Below, piece after piece: positions 15,186-23,209 of a DNA stretch of 40,287 nucleotides. Positions within the stretch are counted from its first letter, which is position 1; the number at the start of each line of letters is the position of its first letter. The notes under the pieces were generated by a model, which did no database searches, was not told the DNA's origin, and worked only from the letters and a program-made list of their open reading frames with translations. The translations under genes were made by a program, and so were the position numbers. This stretch comes from a virus: IMG/VR virus record IMGVR_UViG_3300030838_000024, positions 1 to 40,287 of that record; one strand, 5' to 3'.

Positions 15186-15479
15186 ATGTATTACTTACCG
15201 ATAAAAAAGATAAGGCATCTCAAGGGTATGACATTGAAAGAACTATCAGAAAAAACTGGATTATCTATTTCTTATTTGAGTAGATTAGAAGACGATAATA
15301 GCACTAGAAGTCGGACTCCAACTTTAATAACTTTAGAAAAAATTGCAATCGGGCTTTCGGTATGTCCAACAGATTTAATCTTTTACTTATGCACTAATTG
15401 TCAAATAAACAACTGTAAAAAGAGAGATAGTATAGATTTAAATAAGTTAATTGAAGAAAATTTAAACTTTTATATTTAA
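15186..15479 (+). CDS. Xre-family HTH regulator, 97 aa
   Basis: The N-terminal HTH is canonical: G-M-T-L-K-E-L-S-E-K-T-G-L-S-I-S-Y-L-S-R (about residues 14-33), then P-T-L-I-T-L-E-K-I-A and P-T-D-L-I. The tail has Cys-x7-Cys (C-T-N-C-Q-I-N-N-C), possibly a metal or redox site. Start ATG 15186 with GAAAGGG. Preceded by its own promoter inside an inverted repeat and ended by a bidirectional terminator. Probably a repressor of the early region; target unknown. Confidence 0.85.
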   Translation: MYYLPIKKIRHLKGMTLKELSEKTGLSISYLSRLEDDNSTRSRTPTLITLEKIAIGLSVCPTDLIFYLCTNCQINNCKKRDSIDLNKLIEENLNFYI

Positions 15480-15488
15480 TTATATTAT

Positions 15489-15525
15489 ATAAGCTAGGAT
15501 AAATTTAATAATCCTAGCTTATTTT
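15489..15525. terminator. Bidirectional terminator between convergent genes
   Basis: A perfect 12-bp stem, ATAAGCTAGGAT with ATCCTAGCTTAT, 10-nt loop and T-run, between the plus-strand HTH gene and the minus-strand HNH gene. Confidence 0.85.
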
Positions 15526-15531
15526 TATATA

Positions 15532-16491
15532 TTAATCATCAATATCTACTTCATATCTATACATTGAATCATAAAGTTTCTTCGGTATTTTATCTTTATA
15601 ATAATCTGCTACTTCTTTAATGTGTTTTTCCTTATATACTTTATATCTTTGAAATGCTTCATTTTGATCTGAATATGAACCAAGATAAACTTTATTATTT
15701 AATAAGGTATTCCTACATGTTGATATAAACTTACCATTATCATCATCAAAATATACCCCTATGGGATATTTTCCTCTTGCTTTATCACATTTAGTAAATA
15801 AACTATTAATTTTTTGTGGTACAAATACACATGTTTCTGGAGAGTATATTTTATTTCCTTTACATAGAATATCCTTATCCAATGCCATAATCTCATTATT
15901 TATTTCATAATAATTCTTTTCGTACCACGTTGCAAAGTTTTGGAAATTATGCCACGATTTATCTGCTACGCAATATTTATAAGTTGGTGTTTTTAATTTT
16001 TGGTTCTCATTGTAGCATCGGGTCAGCATGCTTTTCCATGTCATAAATTGCTTATTATATTTTAATTTAGAATAATCAACATGATATTTACCCTCTCCTA
16101 AGTAGCCTATATTAAATACAAATTTGTGATATGGGTTTATAATAGTCCCTAGTTTAAAACTATTATAAGTTTTATGCTTTACAATAATACCATCTTCGAA
16201 TTTAACATTTATATCGTTTTGATTTATATAGTTGATTATTTCCATTTTTTCATTTACTTTATTATAATTTGTTTCACCCGTTCTATCTTTAAATTTATTT
16301 AGTAATGCACATTCTGGGCATCCATGACCACATAACAAGTTTAATGGAATAGATTTCCATTCATGATTACATGACTTGTCCTTTACTAAAATTTTAGTTG
16401 TGCTATTAATATACTCTTCGATCACCTCAATATTCGGATTAATAACAAACATTTCTTCTTTAAATTGTTCTGTAGTTTTTCTTTTCCCCAT
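15532..16491 (-). CDS. HNH/AP2-type homing endonuclease with zinc ribbon, 319 aa
   Basis: The N-terminal zinc-ribbon-like unit (C-N-H-E-W ... C-G-H-G-C-P-E-C, residues 41-61) precedes one copy of the beta repeat seen twice in 8182-9120 (residues about 68-118). An HNH-like core follows (M-L-T-R-C-Y, W-H-N-F-Q-N-F, L-D-K-D-I-L, Y-S-P-E-T-C-V-F-V-P), then an AP2-like C-terminus (K-Y-P-I-G-V ... V-Y-L-G-S-Y). Start ATG with AAGGAGAAG. It is an intact mobile-type endonuclease inserted at the edge of the control region. Confidence 0.85.
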   Translation of the reverse strand: MGKRKTTEQFKEEMFVINPNIEVIEEYINSTTKILVKDKSCNHEWKSIPLNLLCGHGCPECALLNKFKDRTGETNYNKVNEKMEIINYINQNDINVKFEDGIIVKHKTYNSFKLGTIINPYHKFVFNIGYLGEGKYHVDYSKLKYNKQFMTWKSMLTRCYNENQKLKTPTYKYCVADKSWHNFQNFATWYEKNYYEINNEIMALDKDILCKGNKIYSPETCVFVPQKINSLFTKCDKARGKYPIGVYFDDDNGKFISTCRNTLLNNKVYLGSYSDQNEAFQRYKVYKEKHIKEVADYYKDKIPKKLYDSMYRYEVDIDD

Positions 16492-16608
16492 ATATTATCT
16501 TCTCCTTCATATATATTGTTTTAATTTATTTATATATGTACTAATGTGATATATAATCTATCAAAAGATAAACATTGTATATCACATAAATATTCATAAA
16601 TATTTATT

Positions 16609-16779
16609 TCAAAGTAATTTTAAATCATCAATATAGCATTCATGAATATCTAATCTATCACCTTCATTAACCTTTACAATTGCTACAGGAAATACCTTAC
16701 CTAATTGCTCTATTACGCCCTCAACTTCAACTCCATGCAGACTTATTCCTTGCACATTATCACCAATTTTATAATCCAT
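16609..16779 (-). CDS. Small beta-type protein, 56 aa
   Basis: Y-K-I-G-D-N-V-Q-G-I-S-L ... V-I-E-Q-L-G-K-V-F-P-V-A-I-V-K-V has the alternation of a small SH3/KOW-like barrel. GAGGTGG is 7 nt before the ATG. It stands alone between the HNH gene and 16821-17063. Function not known. Confidence 0.65.
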   Translation of the reverse strand: MDYKIGDNVQGISLHGVEVEGVIEQLGKVFPVAIVKVNEGDRLDIHECYIDDLKLL

Positions 16780-16820
16780 ATAAACCACCTCATAATATTA
16801 TTTTCTATATTATAGCTATT

Positions 16821-17063
16821 TTAGCATAATTTAAATGACATTTCTTTATTTTCTTTATTACTACTGCAAAACATTAAATTCCACATACAATCACATAAAT
16901 CAGACAACGGGATCACTTCTTTACTTTTATATTTTTTCTTAACTCTAAACAATTCTTTAATTTGATCTTCAATCTCACAAGGTTTAATACCAATTATGCT
17001 CCCTCTATCTACTTTAACACTTATTCCACTATCCATTTTAAAACTCACTATACTTTCATACAT
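16821..17063 (-). CDS. Hypothetical protein, 80 aa
   Basis: Small alpha/beta protein with four Cys residues in the second half (C-D-C-M-W ... F-C) but no classical zinc motif. The start is ATG 17063 behind AAAGGTGAG; the longer GTG frame to 17075 overlaps the ribosome site. Unknown function. Confidence 0.65.
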   Translation of the reverse strand: MYESIVSFKMDSGISVKVDRGSIIGIKPCEIEDQIKELFRVKKKYKSKEVIPLSDLCDCMWNLMFCSSNKENKEMSFKLC

Positions 17064-17131
17064 ACTTAATCTCACCTTTCTTTTATTTTTAATTTATTAA
17101 ATTTCATTTAAAAGTAACATTTCATTCTAAT

Positions 17132-17338
17132 TTATCTATATAGTCTTAACTCTTTTATGCTTCCAATCAACTTAGATATTGAATCAATTCCAAACAATGA
17201 TACCCATACATGCGAACAGGTTTGTGCAAGCAGTCCGGACACGGAATATTTTATAGCTAATCCTATAGTGACAATCGTCAGCCCCGTAGTCACTATTGCT
17301 ACTACTATAAATGCGTTGTATAGTTCTTTACTATTCAT
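17132..17338 (-). CDS. Small membrane protein, 68 aa
   Basis: A hydrophobic segment at residues 8-28 (A-F-I-V-V-A-I-V-T-T-G-L-T-I-V-T-I-G-L-A) and a weaker one at 33-52 suggest one or two membrane passes with a basic C-terminus. ATG with GAGGAGC. It follows 17371-17523 by 32 nt and belongs to the 18435-to-17132 gene run. No family recognised; a holin-like role is possible but unsupported. Confidence 0.65.
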   Translation of the reverse strand: MNSKELYNAFIVVAIVTTGLTIVTIGLAIKYSVSGLLAQTCSHVWVSLFGIDSISKLIGSIKELRLYR

Positions 17339-17370
17339 ATTTTCAAGCTCCTCATAATTATTAAGCTGAT

Positions 17371-17523
17371 TTAATTTTTATAATCTTCTTGTAACCCTAA
17401 CTTATATTTTAATTCATATAACTTTTCTTGCTTTAAAATTATTTCTGCTTCTAATTCTATTATATCTTCTTGAATATCATAAATCTCGTCTTTAGTCTCA
17501 TTAATCATATCTTCTTTATTCAT
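17371..17523 (-). CDS. Short coiled-coil protein, 50 aa
   Basis: Residues 5-42 are a continuous acidic/basic helix with hydrophobic heptads (I-Y-D-I-Q-E-D-I-I-E-L-E-A-E-I-I-L). GAGGGG ribosome site inside the end of the upstream gene; only 2 nt separate the two frames. Probably translationally coupled. Confidence 0.65.
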   Translation of the reverse strand: MNKEDMINETKDEIYDIQEDIIELEAEIILKQEKLYELKYKLGLQEDYKN

Positions 17524-17525
17524 AT

Positions 17526-17816
17526 TTATCCCCTCACCTTATCTTCCTTTTTATTGATATGCAATAAAAATACTCTTTCGATATCTTTCACATCTTTTTC
17601 AAATTGTTCATCATCATAAATATCACCACTATTAACTATATTTATAAAAGGAACTATTGCTTCTTCTGTATCATTACAATTAATAAATAAGTCTGGATCT
17701 AATCCATATTCATTTTGAATCATATCAATAAATTCTTCACTTAATTCGCTTACTTTCCTAGCAGTATCATTAATTTGTATTAGTTTTCTCTTTAATTTTG
17801 ATGGCAATTTATTCAA
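17526..17816 (-). CDS. Hypothetical protein, 96 aa
   Basis: A helical basic N-terminus followed by an acidic C-terminal half; no motif recognised. The start appears to be TTG at 17816 with AGAGGTG 7 nt upstream. Linked to 17371-17523 (2-nt gap). It lies below the two-domain HTH regulator, so it may be in its operon. Confidence 0.65.
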   Translation of the reverse strand: MNKLPSKLKRKLIQINDTARKVSELSEEFIDMIQNEYGLDPDLFINCNDTEEAIVPFINIVNSGDIYDDEQFEKDVKDIERVFLLHINKKEDKVRG

Positions 17817-17889
17817 TTCTCAACACCTCTTAGTATTAATAATATTACCAATTTACCTAGACTCTAAACCTATAAAATCAGATTTTTAT

Positions 17890-18435
17890 TCATTTGTCAT
17901 TTTCTATATATTTAATAATTTCTTCTTTAAATTTTCTTAATTTTTGCAACTCTTCATCATCAGTTAATCCTAATAAATAATCGATACTAACATTGAGTAA
18001 TTCAGCCATTAAAATTAGTTTTTCCGTATCTGGATAATTGACTCCAGTAGTATATTTACTGACTGTAGATTTTGTTATATTTAGTTTTTTTGCTAGTTCA
18101 GATTGTGACATATCGTTTTTATATAATACACCAATTAATCTTTTTGCAAAAATTTCTTTATTATTAGGATTATTTAACGCTTCATTTAAATTATTTTCAA
18201 CTGTAAAATCTTTATTACTTATTTCTGTTACATATAACAAATCATCAATACTAATTTTCAATACCTTTGCTATGTTTGAAAGAATTTCCATTCTTGGAGT
18301 CCTATTACCTGTTAGATATCTTGATATTGTGGCTTCCGTTACCCCTACTTTCTCTGAGAACTCTTTTTGAGTTAAATTAACAATTTCTAATTCTGCCGCA
18401 AGTCTTTCAGCAAATGTTTTATTAATGTTTCTCAC
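17890..18435 (-). CDS. Double-HTH Xre-type regulator, 181 aa
   Basis: Two complete Cro/CI HTH units: residues about 9-62 (L-T-Q-K-E-F-S-E-K-V-G-V-T-E-A-T-I-S-R-Y) and about 95-155 (M-S-Q-S-E-L-A-K-K-L-N-I-T-K-S-T-V-S-K-Y). Both carry recognition helices, so it may bind two half-sites or act as a pseudo-dimer. The only in-frame GTG (18435) lies directly on the AAGGAG sequence; the fourth codon, ATT (18424-18426), sits at ideal spacing and may be the real start. It lies downstream of the recombinase and a Cys-rich small gene. Confidence 0.85.
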   Translation of the reverse strand: MRNINKTFAERLAAELEIVNLTQKEFSEKVGVTEATISRYLTGNRTPRMEILSNIAKVLKISIDDLLYVTEISNKDFTVENNLNEALNNPNNKEIFAKRLIGVLYKNDMSQSELAKKLNITKSTVSKYTTGVNYPDTEKLILMAELLNVSIDYLLGLTDDEELQKLRKFKEEIIKYIENDK

Positions 18436-18460
18436 TCCTTAACTTTATAAAATTCCTATC

Positions 18461-18601
18461 TTATTTAGATTCATCGTCTTTCCATATACAAGCATAAATA
18501 TCATCCTTACAAACATAAGTTAGTTTATTAGTATTGTTTAATTGTATTTGATATGGACAACAATTATCAGGTTTATGACATTCATATATATTTTTACTCA
18601 T
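18461..18601 (-). CDS. Cys-rich small protein, 46 aa
   Basis: Five cysteines and a His (C-H-K-P-D-N-C-C ... V-C-K ... A-C-I-W) within 46 residues suggest a small zinc-binding knuckle. Start ATG with AAAGGAAGTG. It lies between the recombinase and the double-HTH regulator, 25 nt before the latter's start, so it is probably in the same operon. Function unknown. Confidence 0.65.
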   Translation of the reverse strand: MSKNIYECHKPDNCCPYQIQLNNTNKLTYVCKDDIYACIWKDDESK

Positions 18602-18685
18602 TACTTCACTTCCTTTATATTTATAATATTATACCATTTTACTAAATTTTAGTCACTTTTGATAAAAGATTTAATTTATAGGGTT

Positions 18686-19600
18686 TTATAAATCCTCCAT
18701 AACGTTTTTCATACGCTCTTCGTCCATTGTTATATATACTCTCGAAGTGTTGATATTTTCATGCCCTAAAACTTCTGCTACCATTAAAATATCTTTAGTT
18801 TTTCTGTATACATTAGTTCCTACGGTATGCCTTGTAGTATGTGTTACATATTTCTTATCTGTAAGACGTGCTATTTTGTATAATTTTTTCATCATAACTT
18901 GCACTGAACTTTTATCAATACCCCTTCTAAAATTTGATATGAATAGAACATTCTTATATTCCTCATCAACACCTTCTACTATTCTATTTTCCATATATTC
19001 TTTTATTGCTTCTAAACATTTTTTATTTAAATAAACAGAATCTTCTTTATTTCCTTTTCTTAATATTAGTAATTTATTTTCTTGAATATCATTTAGTTTT
19101 ATATGAGCAAGTTCTGAAACACGAATACCAGTATTTAATAGTATAGTCACAATACATTTATTTCTATAATAAAACATATCTTCACGATTCAAAGCATCAT
19201 ATATTTTTTCAACTTGTTCATCTGTAAATGCTATTGGAATTTTCTTACCTATTTTGGGGCTATCTAAATCTTCTGCTATATTTGTAGCTACAATATTTTC
19301 TTTACGCAAATATTTCCAATAAGATCTTAAACAAGCAACCTTTCTAGCTCTTGCATATTCTGAATTTTCTAGTTTATTTTTTGAATAGTTTATAAATTTA
19401 TTTAAATCGTATGTTTGTAATGATTTTAATGTTTTATTGGAAATTTCTTTTTTATTTTTGTAATCTTTCAAGAATGTAAAAAATACTCTTAAATCTGATT
19501 CATACCCTGATATTGTTGTTTTAGCTTTATTATCTGTATTTAATTGTTCTAAAAAATCCATTGCTGATAATGGTAATTTTATATTATTTTTCTTTTCCAT
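18686..19600 (-). CDS. Tyrosine recombinase (integrase/XerC-D-like), 304 aa
   Basis: The N-terminal core-binding domain (about 10-105) and catalytic domain (about 120-304) are complete. Catalytic residues are visible: R160 (N-T-G-I-R-V-S-E-L), K182, H254/R257 (T-H-T-T-R-H), H280 (L-G-H-E-N-I) and Y289 (R-V-Y-I). The length fits XerC/D-type enzymes without an arm domain, so it could resolve multimers or integrate. Start ATG 19600 behind AAGGAG; the GTG at 19609 overlaps the site. Upstream DNA holds a TGTAATATTACA palindrome and a hairpin. No attachment site can be proven. Confidence 0.93.
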   Translation of the reverse strand: MEKKNNIKLPLSAMDFLEQLNTDNKAKTTISGYESDLRVFFTFLKDYKNKKEISNKTLKSLQTYDLNKFINYSKNKLENSEYARARKVACLRSYWKYLRKENIVATNIAEDLDSPKIGKKIPIAFTDEQVEKIYDALNREDMFYYRNKCIVTILLNTGIRVSELAHIKLNDIQENKLLILRKGNKEDSVYLNKKCLEAIKEYMENRIVEGVDEEYKNVLFISNFRRGIDKSSVQVMMKKLYKIARLTDKKYVTHTTRHTVGTNVYRKTKDILMVAEVLGHENINTSRVYITMDEERMKNVMEDL

Positions 19601-19631
19601 GATTGTCACTCCTTATTTTTTTGTTTACATA

Positions 19632-19711
19632 TGTAATATTACAATTTGTTTTAGTAATTATATTTTTTATATTAATTTTATGCAAGTTATAAGAAAAATA
19701 TTCCTTATAAC
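19632..19711. promoter_or_regulatory. Palindromes upstream of the recombinase gene
   Basis: TGTAATATTACA (19632-19643) is a perfect 12-bp palindrome about 30 nt before the start. GTTATAAG/CTTATAAC (19686-19693 and 19704-19711) forms an 8-bp hairpin. Either could be an operator, a weak terminator of 19763-20167, or part of a recombination site. Confidence 0.35.
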
Positions 19712-19762
19712 CTCTGAAAACTAACACTAATAACTTGGTAAATTGATAGTTTTAGCATCTTA

Positions 19763-20167
19763 TTACATACCCATTTTAACATCTATACCTTGCCATATTA
19801 TACTCCAAATACAAGCAAATCCACATAAGATTATATCGCCCCACCAAAATATATCATTATGAGTTATAAAATTTAATATCAAACTAAGTATTCCTAACAT
19901 TACACTTATCCAAAATACCATATTTATAAATTTACTATCTTCTTTATAAACTTTATTACTATGACACATATCATGCCTATAATTTTTATTTTCACAACAT
20001 GGACAAATAACATAGTCTGATGATGATTTATTATTTCTATCATTCATATAAAAATCATTTTCATGAAAAATGTGACTACATACTTTTTCTTTCCCTTTCT
20101 TATTTTTATAGAAACCTCCACAAAAATAAGAACTCTTTGTATAATAATTTTCTTCAATACTTTTCAT
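19763..20167 (-). CDS. Zinc-ribbon membrane protein, 134 aa
   Basis: The N-terminal half is Cys/His-rich (C-G-G-F ... C-S-H-I-F-H-E ... C-P-C-C-E-N ... H-D-M-C-H), probably a metal-binding domain. Two membrane segments follow (about 82-102 and 108-128). ATG with AAGGAAGG. It resembles small membrane-anchored zinc-ribbon proteins of mobile elements. The orientation of the zinc part is probably cytoplasmic (inferred). Function unknown. Confidence 0.7.
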   Translation of the reverse strand: MKSIEENYYTKSSYFCGGFYKNKKGKEKVCSHIFHENDFYMNDRNNKSSSDYVICPCCENKNYRHDMCHSNKVYKEDSKFINMVFWISVMLGILSLILNFITHNDIFWWGDIILCGFACIWSIIWQGIDVKMGM

Positions 20168-20225
20168 AACACTATATCCTTCCTTAATTTATTATATTCT
20201 ATTAAATCAATGTATTTATCAACTT

Positions 20226-20408
20226 TTATAAAATATGTCCACCTAATTCAATGCTCCACTCATTTAATCTAAATATTCCATATGCACCATTGTATTTAAC
20301 CTCATATCCAATTAAATCATGGTTTGAATTATATAACTCATTACTTATTATTCCTTTATAAGTAATTGTTGTACCACCTATTTTCTTAACACATTTGATA
20401 GACCTCAA
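20226..20408 (-). CDS. Small beta protein, 60 aa
   Basis: Basic, beta-rich (I-G-G-T-T-I-T-Y-K-G-I-I, L-I-G-Y-E-V-K-Y-N-G-A-Y-G-I-F). The TTG at 20408 has GAGGTG 6 nt upstream and is preferred; GTG at 20417 is the alternative. It belongs to a chain of small leftward genes. Unknown function. Confidence 0.6.
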   Translation of the reverse strand: MRSIKCVKKIGGTTITYKGIISNELYNSNHDLIGYEVKYNGAYGIFRLNEWSIELGGHIL

Positions 20409-20449
20409 TTCTCCCACCTCACTTCCAATGAAATTATGATATTATTGCC

Positions 20450-20608
20450 TTATCTATCAACTTCAACTTCCATTCCTAAATCTTCTAATAAATCTTTAAT
20501 ATTACACGCCAACTCTCTTACACCACATTGCGAATCAAATGACCATCCATTTACCCAAATCATAGTATCTCCTATTTCAATTATAACCTTTTTCTTTTCA
20601 TCTTCCAT
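20450..20608 (-). CDS. Small acidic protein, 52 aa
   Basis: AGGAGG 8 nt before ATG. It has a short beta strand (V-I-I-E-I-G-D-T-M-I-W-V), a loop and an acidic helix (L-A-C-N-I-K-D-L-L-E-D-L). Not recognised, but the ribosome site and composition support it. Follows 20657-20980 by 48 nt. Confidence 0.65.
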   Translation of the reverse strand: MEDEKKKVIIEIGDTMIWVNGWSFDSQCGVRELACNIKDLLEDLGMEVEVDR

Positions 20609-20656
20609 TTTCTCTTTCCTCCTAAACTCAATATTTTAATGACTCTTCAATTAGCA

Positions 20657-20980
20657 TCAAAACACAAGCAACCCATATTTTTCAATATATCCTTTTAAAT
20701 CCATAGGCATGTTATCAAATAATCTAAACAAAAAGTATTGATAACTATTAACTTTCATTAATTCATCTTTGTGTATACCTACTGTCAGGTTACTAAATTG
20801 ATATTGAAGATTTTTATCTATAAAAGATATTCCTAAAACTAAATAATCTGCATCATTGAATCCTTTAATGTTCATTCCAGAAATTTTTGTATGATTGTAA
20901 TAGTTCATCCAATCCATAATATTATATTCAATTGTTTGACCAATTTTTATAACTTTAGCATTCTCTTTAAAATTTTTCAT
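20657..20980 (-). CDS. Hypothetical protein, 107 aa
   Basis: Mixed alpha/beta with aromatic-rich patches (Y-Q-Y-F-L-F-R-L-F-D); no motif recognised. ATG with GAGAGGA. Part of the 21263-to-20226 run of small genes under the promoter at 21307-21335. Confidence 0.65.
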   Translation of the reverse strand: MKNFKENAKVIKIGQTIEYNIMDWMNYYNHTKISGMNIKGFNDADYLVLGISFIDKNLQYQFSNLTVGIHKDELMKVNSYQYFLFRLFDNMPMDLKGYIEKYGLLVF

Positions 20981-21002
20981 ATAAATAATCCTCTCTTATA
21001 TT

Positions 21003-21149
21003 TTATTTTATTTGCACTAATTCAACTTCATCAGTTTTCAATCTTCTAATTCCTCCATATGTAAATAATTCAATGGTATCACCTTTAACAAATCCTATAA
21101 ATACTTTATCCTTTAGTTTATCATCATTTAATATTTTAAAAGCTCCCAA
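21003..21149 (-). CDS. Small beta protein, 48 aa
   Basis: TTG start with a full AGGAGGT 9 nt upstream. Residues 14-45 alternate hydrophobic and charged (V-F-I-G-F-V-K-G-D-T-I-E-L-F-T-Y-G-G-I), typical of a small SH3-like fold. Unknown function. Confidence 0.55.
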   Translation of the reverse strand: MGAFKILNDDKLKDKVFIGFVKGDTIELFTYGGIRRLKTDEVELVQIK

Positions 21150-21173
21150 TGTTATCTTACCTCCTGAATCCCA

Positions 21174-21263
21174 CTATATTTTTTCTTTGTTTATTCTTAG
21201 TAACATCTTTATAGCTAATTCATATTCTCCAGCTTCTAATAACCCTTTTATAATACCTTTCAT
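21174..21263 (-). CDS. Very short protein, 29 aa
   Basis: AGGAGGT six to seven nt before ATG, and a compact amphipathic helix (I-I-K-G-L-L-E-A-G-E-Y-E-L-A-I-K-M-L-L). It precedes 21003-21149 by 24 nt and is the first gene after the promoter at 21307-21335. It could be a leader peptide or a true microprotein. Confidence 0.5.
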   Translation of the reverse strand: MKGIIKGLLEAGEYELAIKMLLRINKEKI

Positions 21264-21306
21264 TTCAACTACCTCCTATTTGTTATTTTCTTAATCTCTT
21301 TTCTAT

Positions 21307-21335
21307 ATTATAGCATTTATATTTCAATATTGCAA
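21307..21335 (-). promoter_or_regulatory. Promoter for the 21263-to-20226 run
   Basis: Minus-strand TTGCAA and TATAAT, 17-nt spacer, preceded upstream by AATAAATTAATATA and AAGTA, an arrangement also seen at 25626-25654. Confidence 0.65.
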
Positions 21336-21356
21336 TACTTTATATATTAATTTATT

Positions 21357-21647
21357 TTAATAATTATACAATCCCAGATCTTTATGAATTGCCTTGTAAA
21401 ATAACGCCATAACTTCAGCTTCTTTGAGGTAATGACACCTTACATTTCTTTCACCATCTTGATTACTCATTACAAAATCATACGTTAAGAATCCATCTAC
21501 TGTTATGCTAATTTTGTAATACTCGTAGCTATCTTCATCTATAATATACTCTAAGCAACCGTTTATATACATATTATCTTTTCTATAAGTAACACACCAT
21601 TCATCTCCTAAGATTGCATTTAACTTTAACATTAAATTATATAACAT
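21357..21647 (-). CDS. Hypothetical protein, 96 aa
   Basis: Beta-rich, with a helical C-terminus (A-E-V-M-A-L-F-Y-K-A-I-H-K-D-L) and no motif recognised. AAGGAGC ribosome site. It ends just above the promoter at 21307-21335. Confidence 0.7.
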   Translation of the reverse strand: MLYNLMLKLNAILGDEWCVTYRKDNMYINGCLEYIIDEDSYEYYKISITVDGFLTYDFVMSNQDGERNVRCHYLKEAEVMALFYKAIHKDLGLYNY

Positions 21648-21763
21648 TTCAACTTGCTCCTTATTTAATTTGCTTCTTTGATATATTATATTCAGCTATA
21701 CTTAAAATAGTACCACAAAAATAATAAATTAATATAATAACTTAAAAACTATATATAGATAAA

Positions 21764-21934
21764 CTATCCCAACCAATATGCAAATGCTCCTATACTTAAA
21801 ATTAATAATATAATCAATATCCTAACTATTATTCCCATATAATTATAACTCAATTTAACATCAAATATTTTATTGTCTATGTGAAATTTTCTACTTTGGT
21901 ATAGATACTCACTTATTTCTTTTTTAGATTTCAT
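21764..21934 (-). CDS. Tail-anchored small membrane protein, 56 aa
   Basis: A polar N-terminal half and a hydrophobic C-terminal segment (I-V-R-I-L-I-I-L-L-I-L-S-I-G-A-F-A-Y-W) make it tail-anchored. It begins 8 nt after the stop of the HTH gene 21943-22254, so probably co-transcribed; the ribosome site (GTAGGCGA) is weak. Confidence 0.6.
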   Translation of the reverse strand: MKSKKEISEYLYQSRKFHIDNKIFDVKLSYNYMGIIVRILIILLILSIGAFAYWLG

Positions 21935-21942
21935 TATATCGC

Positions 21943-22254
21943 CTACTTTCTATTCATTTCCATTTCTAAAATAATATTTACTGTATGCTTACCCATATCA
22001 TCAAGACTATTATATTTATCTAACAGTTTCTTTTCACTTTCAGTTAAATAATTATTATTCCAACCCATTAACCAATCAGGAGCGACTTCTAATATATCAG
22101 CTAATCTTTCTATCTTATCAAAAGGTATATTTGATATTACACCACTTTCATATCTTTGTAATGTTGGCTTACTTACTCCTAGTTTTCTAGATACTTCGTC
22201 TAATGTCATATTTAATTCTAATCTTCTATTTTTAATATTCTCTTTAAAACTCAT
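21943..22254 (-). CDS. Xre-family HTH regulator, 103 aa
   Basis: N-terminal HTH: L-N-M-T-L-D-E-V-S-R-K-L-G-V-S-K-P-T-L-Q-R-Y (about residues 14-35), then P-F-D-K-I-E-R-L-A and A-P-D-W-L-M-G-W, the usual end of the phage-repressor HTH. The C-terminal part is a short helix, not a LexA-type peptidase, so no self-cleavage. ATG with AAGGAAG. It overlaps 22244-22426 by 11 nt. Confidence 0.85.
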   Translation of the reverse strand: MSFKENIKNRRLELNMTLDEVSRKLGVSKPTLQRYESGVISNIPFDKIERLADILEVAPDWLMGWNNNYLTESEKKLLDKYNSLDDMGKHTVNIILEMEMNRK

Positions 22255-22426
22255 AATTTTCTTCCTTTATAACTCTTCTTTGCTCTCTTTGAAGAACTAA
22301 ATTAGCCATATTCATATAAAAATCCTGTTCTTCCTTTGTTTTTGCCTCATTAAATAATTCCTTTAACTCTGAATATGAATACTTTAAAAACTGATTATAC
22401 AAATTAAAATTCGATTTGTTATCCAT
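22244..22426 (-). CDS. Helical hypothetical protein, 60 aa
   Basis: A single amphipathic helical protein (Y-S-E-L-K-E-L-F-N-E-A-K-T-K-E-E-Q-D-F-Y). The start is the second ATG (22426) because GGAG lies 9 nt before it; the first ATG (22441) precedes that site. Overlaps the HTH gene by 11 nt and may be its partner. Confidence 0.65.
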   Translation of the reverse strand: MDNKSNFNLYNQFLKYSYSELKELFNEAKTKEEQDFYMNMANLVLQREQRRVIKEENYEF

Positions 22427-22636
22427 AATATAATTCTCCATTCATTTTATATACATATAATTATATCATATATTTATTTTAATATTATACTATATAATTC
22501 TCAAAATATTCCAGTTATTTTTAACGTAAAATACCGAATTTAATTGCTTATTTTTCTACAGGTCTTATTATATTACCTACCTTATTACAACCTCGTGGTG
22601 AGCCTTGTGACGTTACTATATAAGTAATTTCTCTGC

Positions 22637-22672
22637 AACAAAAAAGAGTACAAAGATTTTTCTTTATACTCT
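22637..22672 (-). terminator. Terminator of 22685-23209
   Basis: A 12-bp stem (11 Watson-Crick pairs and one wobble) around a 4-nt loop, followed by T6 on the minus strand. Confidence 0.8.
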
Positions 22673-22684
22673 CAATAATTTAAT

Positions 22685-23209
22685 TTAGAATCCAGTTACT
22701 TCTGCTAATTTATACGTTGCAACTGCATCATCTGTATCTATTCCCATTGCTTTAAATTTCCATGTACCGTCTTTGGCTAAATTATTTACATTTGCAATAG
22801 CTGTTCCTAATTGATTACCATCTTTGTCAAATAAATTATATGTTACTTGAACATAATTTAATTCTTTTCCTGAGTTGTTTTTAATTATCCCTTCTATATG
22901 AATAGCAAATGAATCTTTTGAACTTGTAACTTCTCCAACAAATTCATATTTTTCTTTTGGTTTCTCTTCAACTTTTAGAGTTTCTGTTTTTGTTTCTTGT
23001 TTGTCTACACTTGCATTTGTTTGAGTTAAATCTGTTTTAGTCTTACTTCCTCCCGATCCTATTGCTCCCAATAAGAAGAATACTACAATAGTAATAAACC
23101 ACCATCTTAAATAAATAGGCTTTTTATTTTTAGCACCACAACTAGGACAAGACTTAGCACTTTTTGCAATTTCAATTCCACAAGTTTTACATTTAATCAT
23201 TTTAGGCAT
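22685..23209 (-). CDS. Zinc-ribbon, membrane-anchored FxLYD-type protein, 174 aa
   Basis: The N-terminal zinc ribbon C-K-T-C ... C-P-S-C (residues about 7-24) is followed by a membrane segment (about 33-50), a Thr/Lys-rich linker and a beta domain (about 88-174: I-E-G-I-I-K-N-N-S-G-K-E-L-N-Y-V-Q-V-T-Y-N-L-F-D-K-D-G) of the FxLYD type common in Firmicutes surface proteins. Topology would place the beta domain outside. Start ATG with GGAGAGC; own terminator. Role unknown; surface exclusion is one possibility. Confidence 0.8.
   Translation of the reverse strand: MPKMIKCKTCGIEIAKSAKSCPSCGAKNKKPIYLRWWFITIVVFFLLGAIGSGGSKTKTDLTQTNASVDKQETKTETLKVEEKPKEKYEFVGEVTSSKDSFAIHIEGIIKNNSGKELNYVQVTYNLFDKDGNQLGTAIANVNNLAKDGTWKFKAMGIDTDDAVATYKLAEVTGF

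Noticed and set aside
14595-15479. Considered calling the two plus-strand HTH proteins a CI/Cro pair
   Set aside because: They point the same way and each has its own promoter and terminator, unlike a classical divergent CI/Cro pair; individual roles cannot be assigned.
19610-19762. attP site next to the recombinase
   Set aside because: Palindromes are present, but there is no second copy of a core sequence to compare within the window and no tRNA end; left as regulatory.
22560-22636. Somewhat GC-richer patch with a minus frame reading T-S-Q-G-S-P-R-G-C-N-K-V-G-N-I-I-R-P
   Set aside because: Looks protein-like but has no start or ribosome site and runs back through a good terminator; may be an old remnant, but I cannot support a gene.
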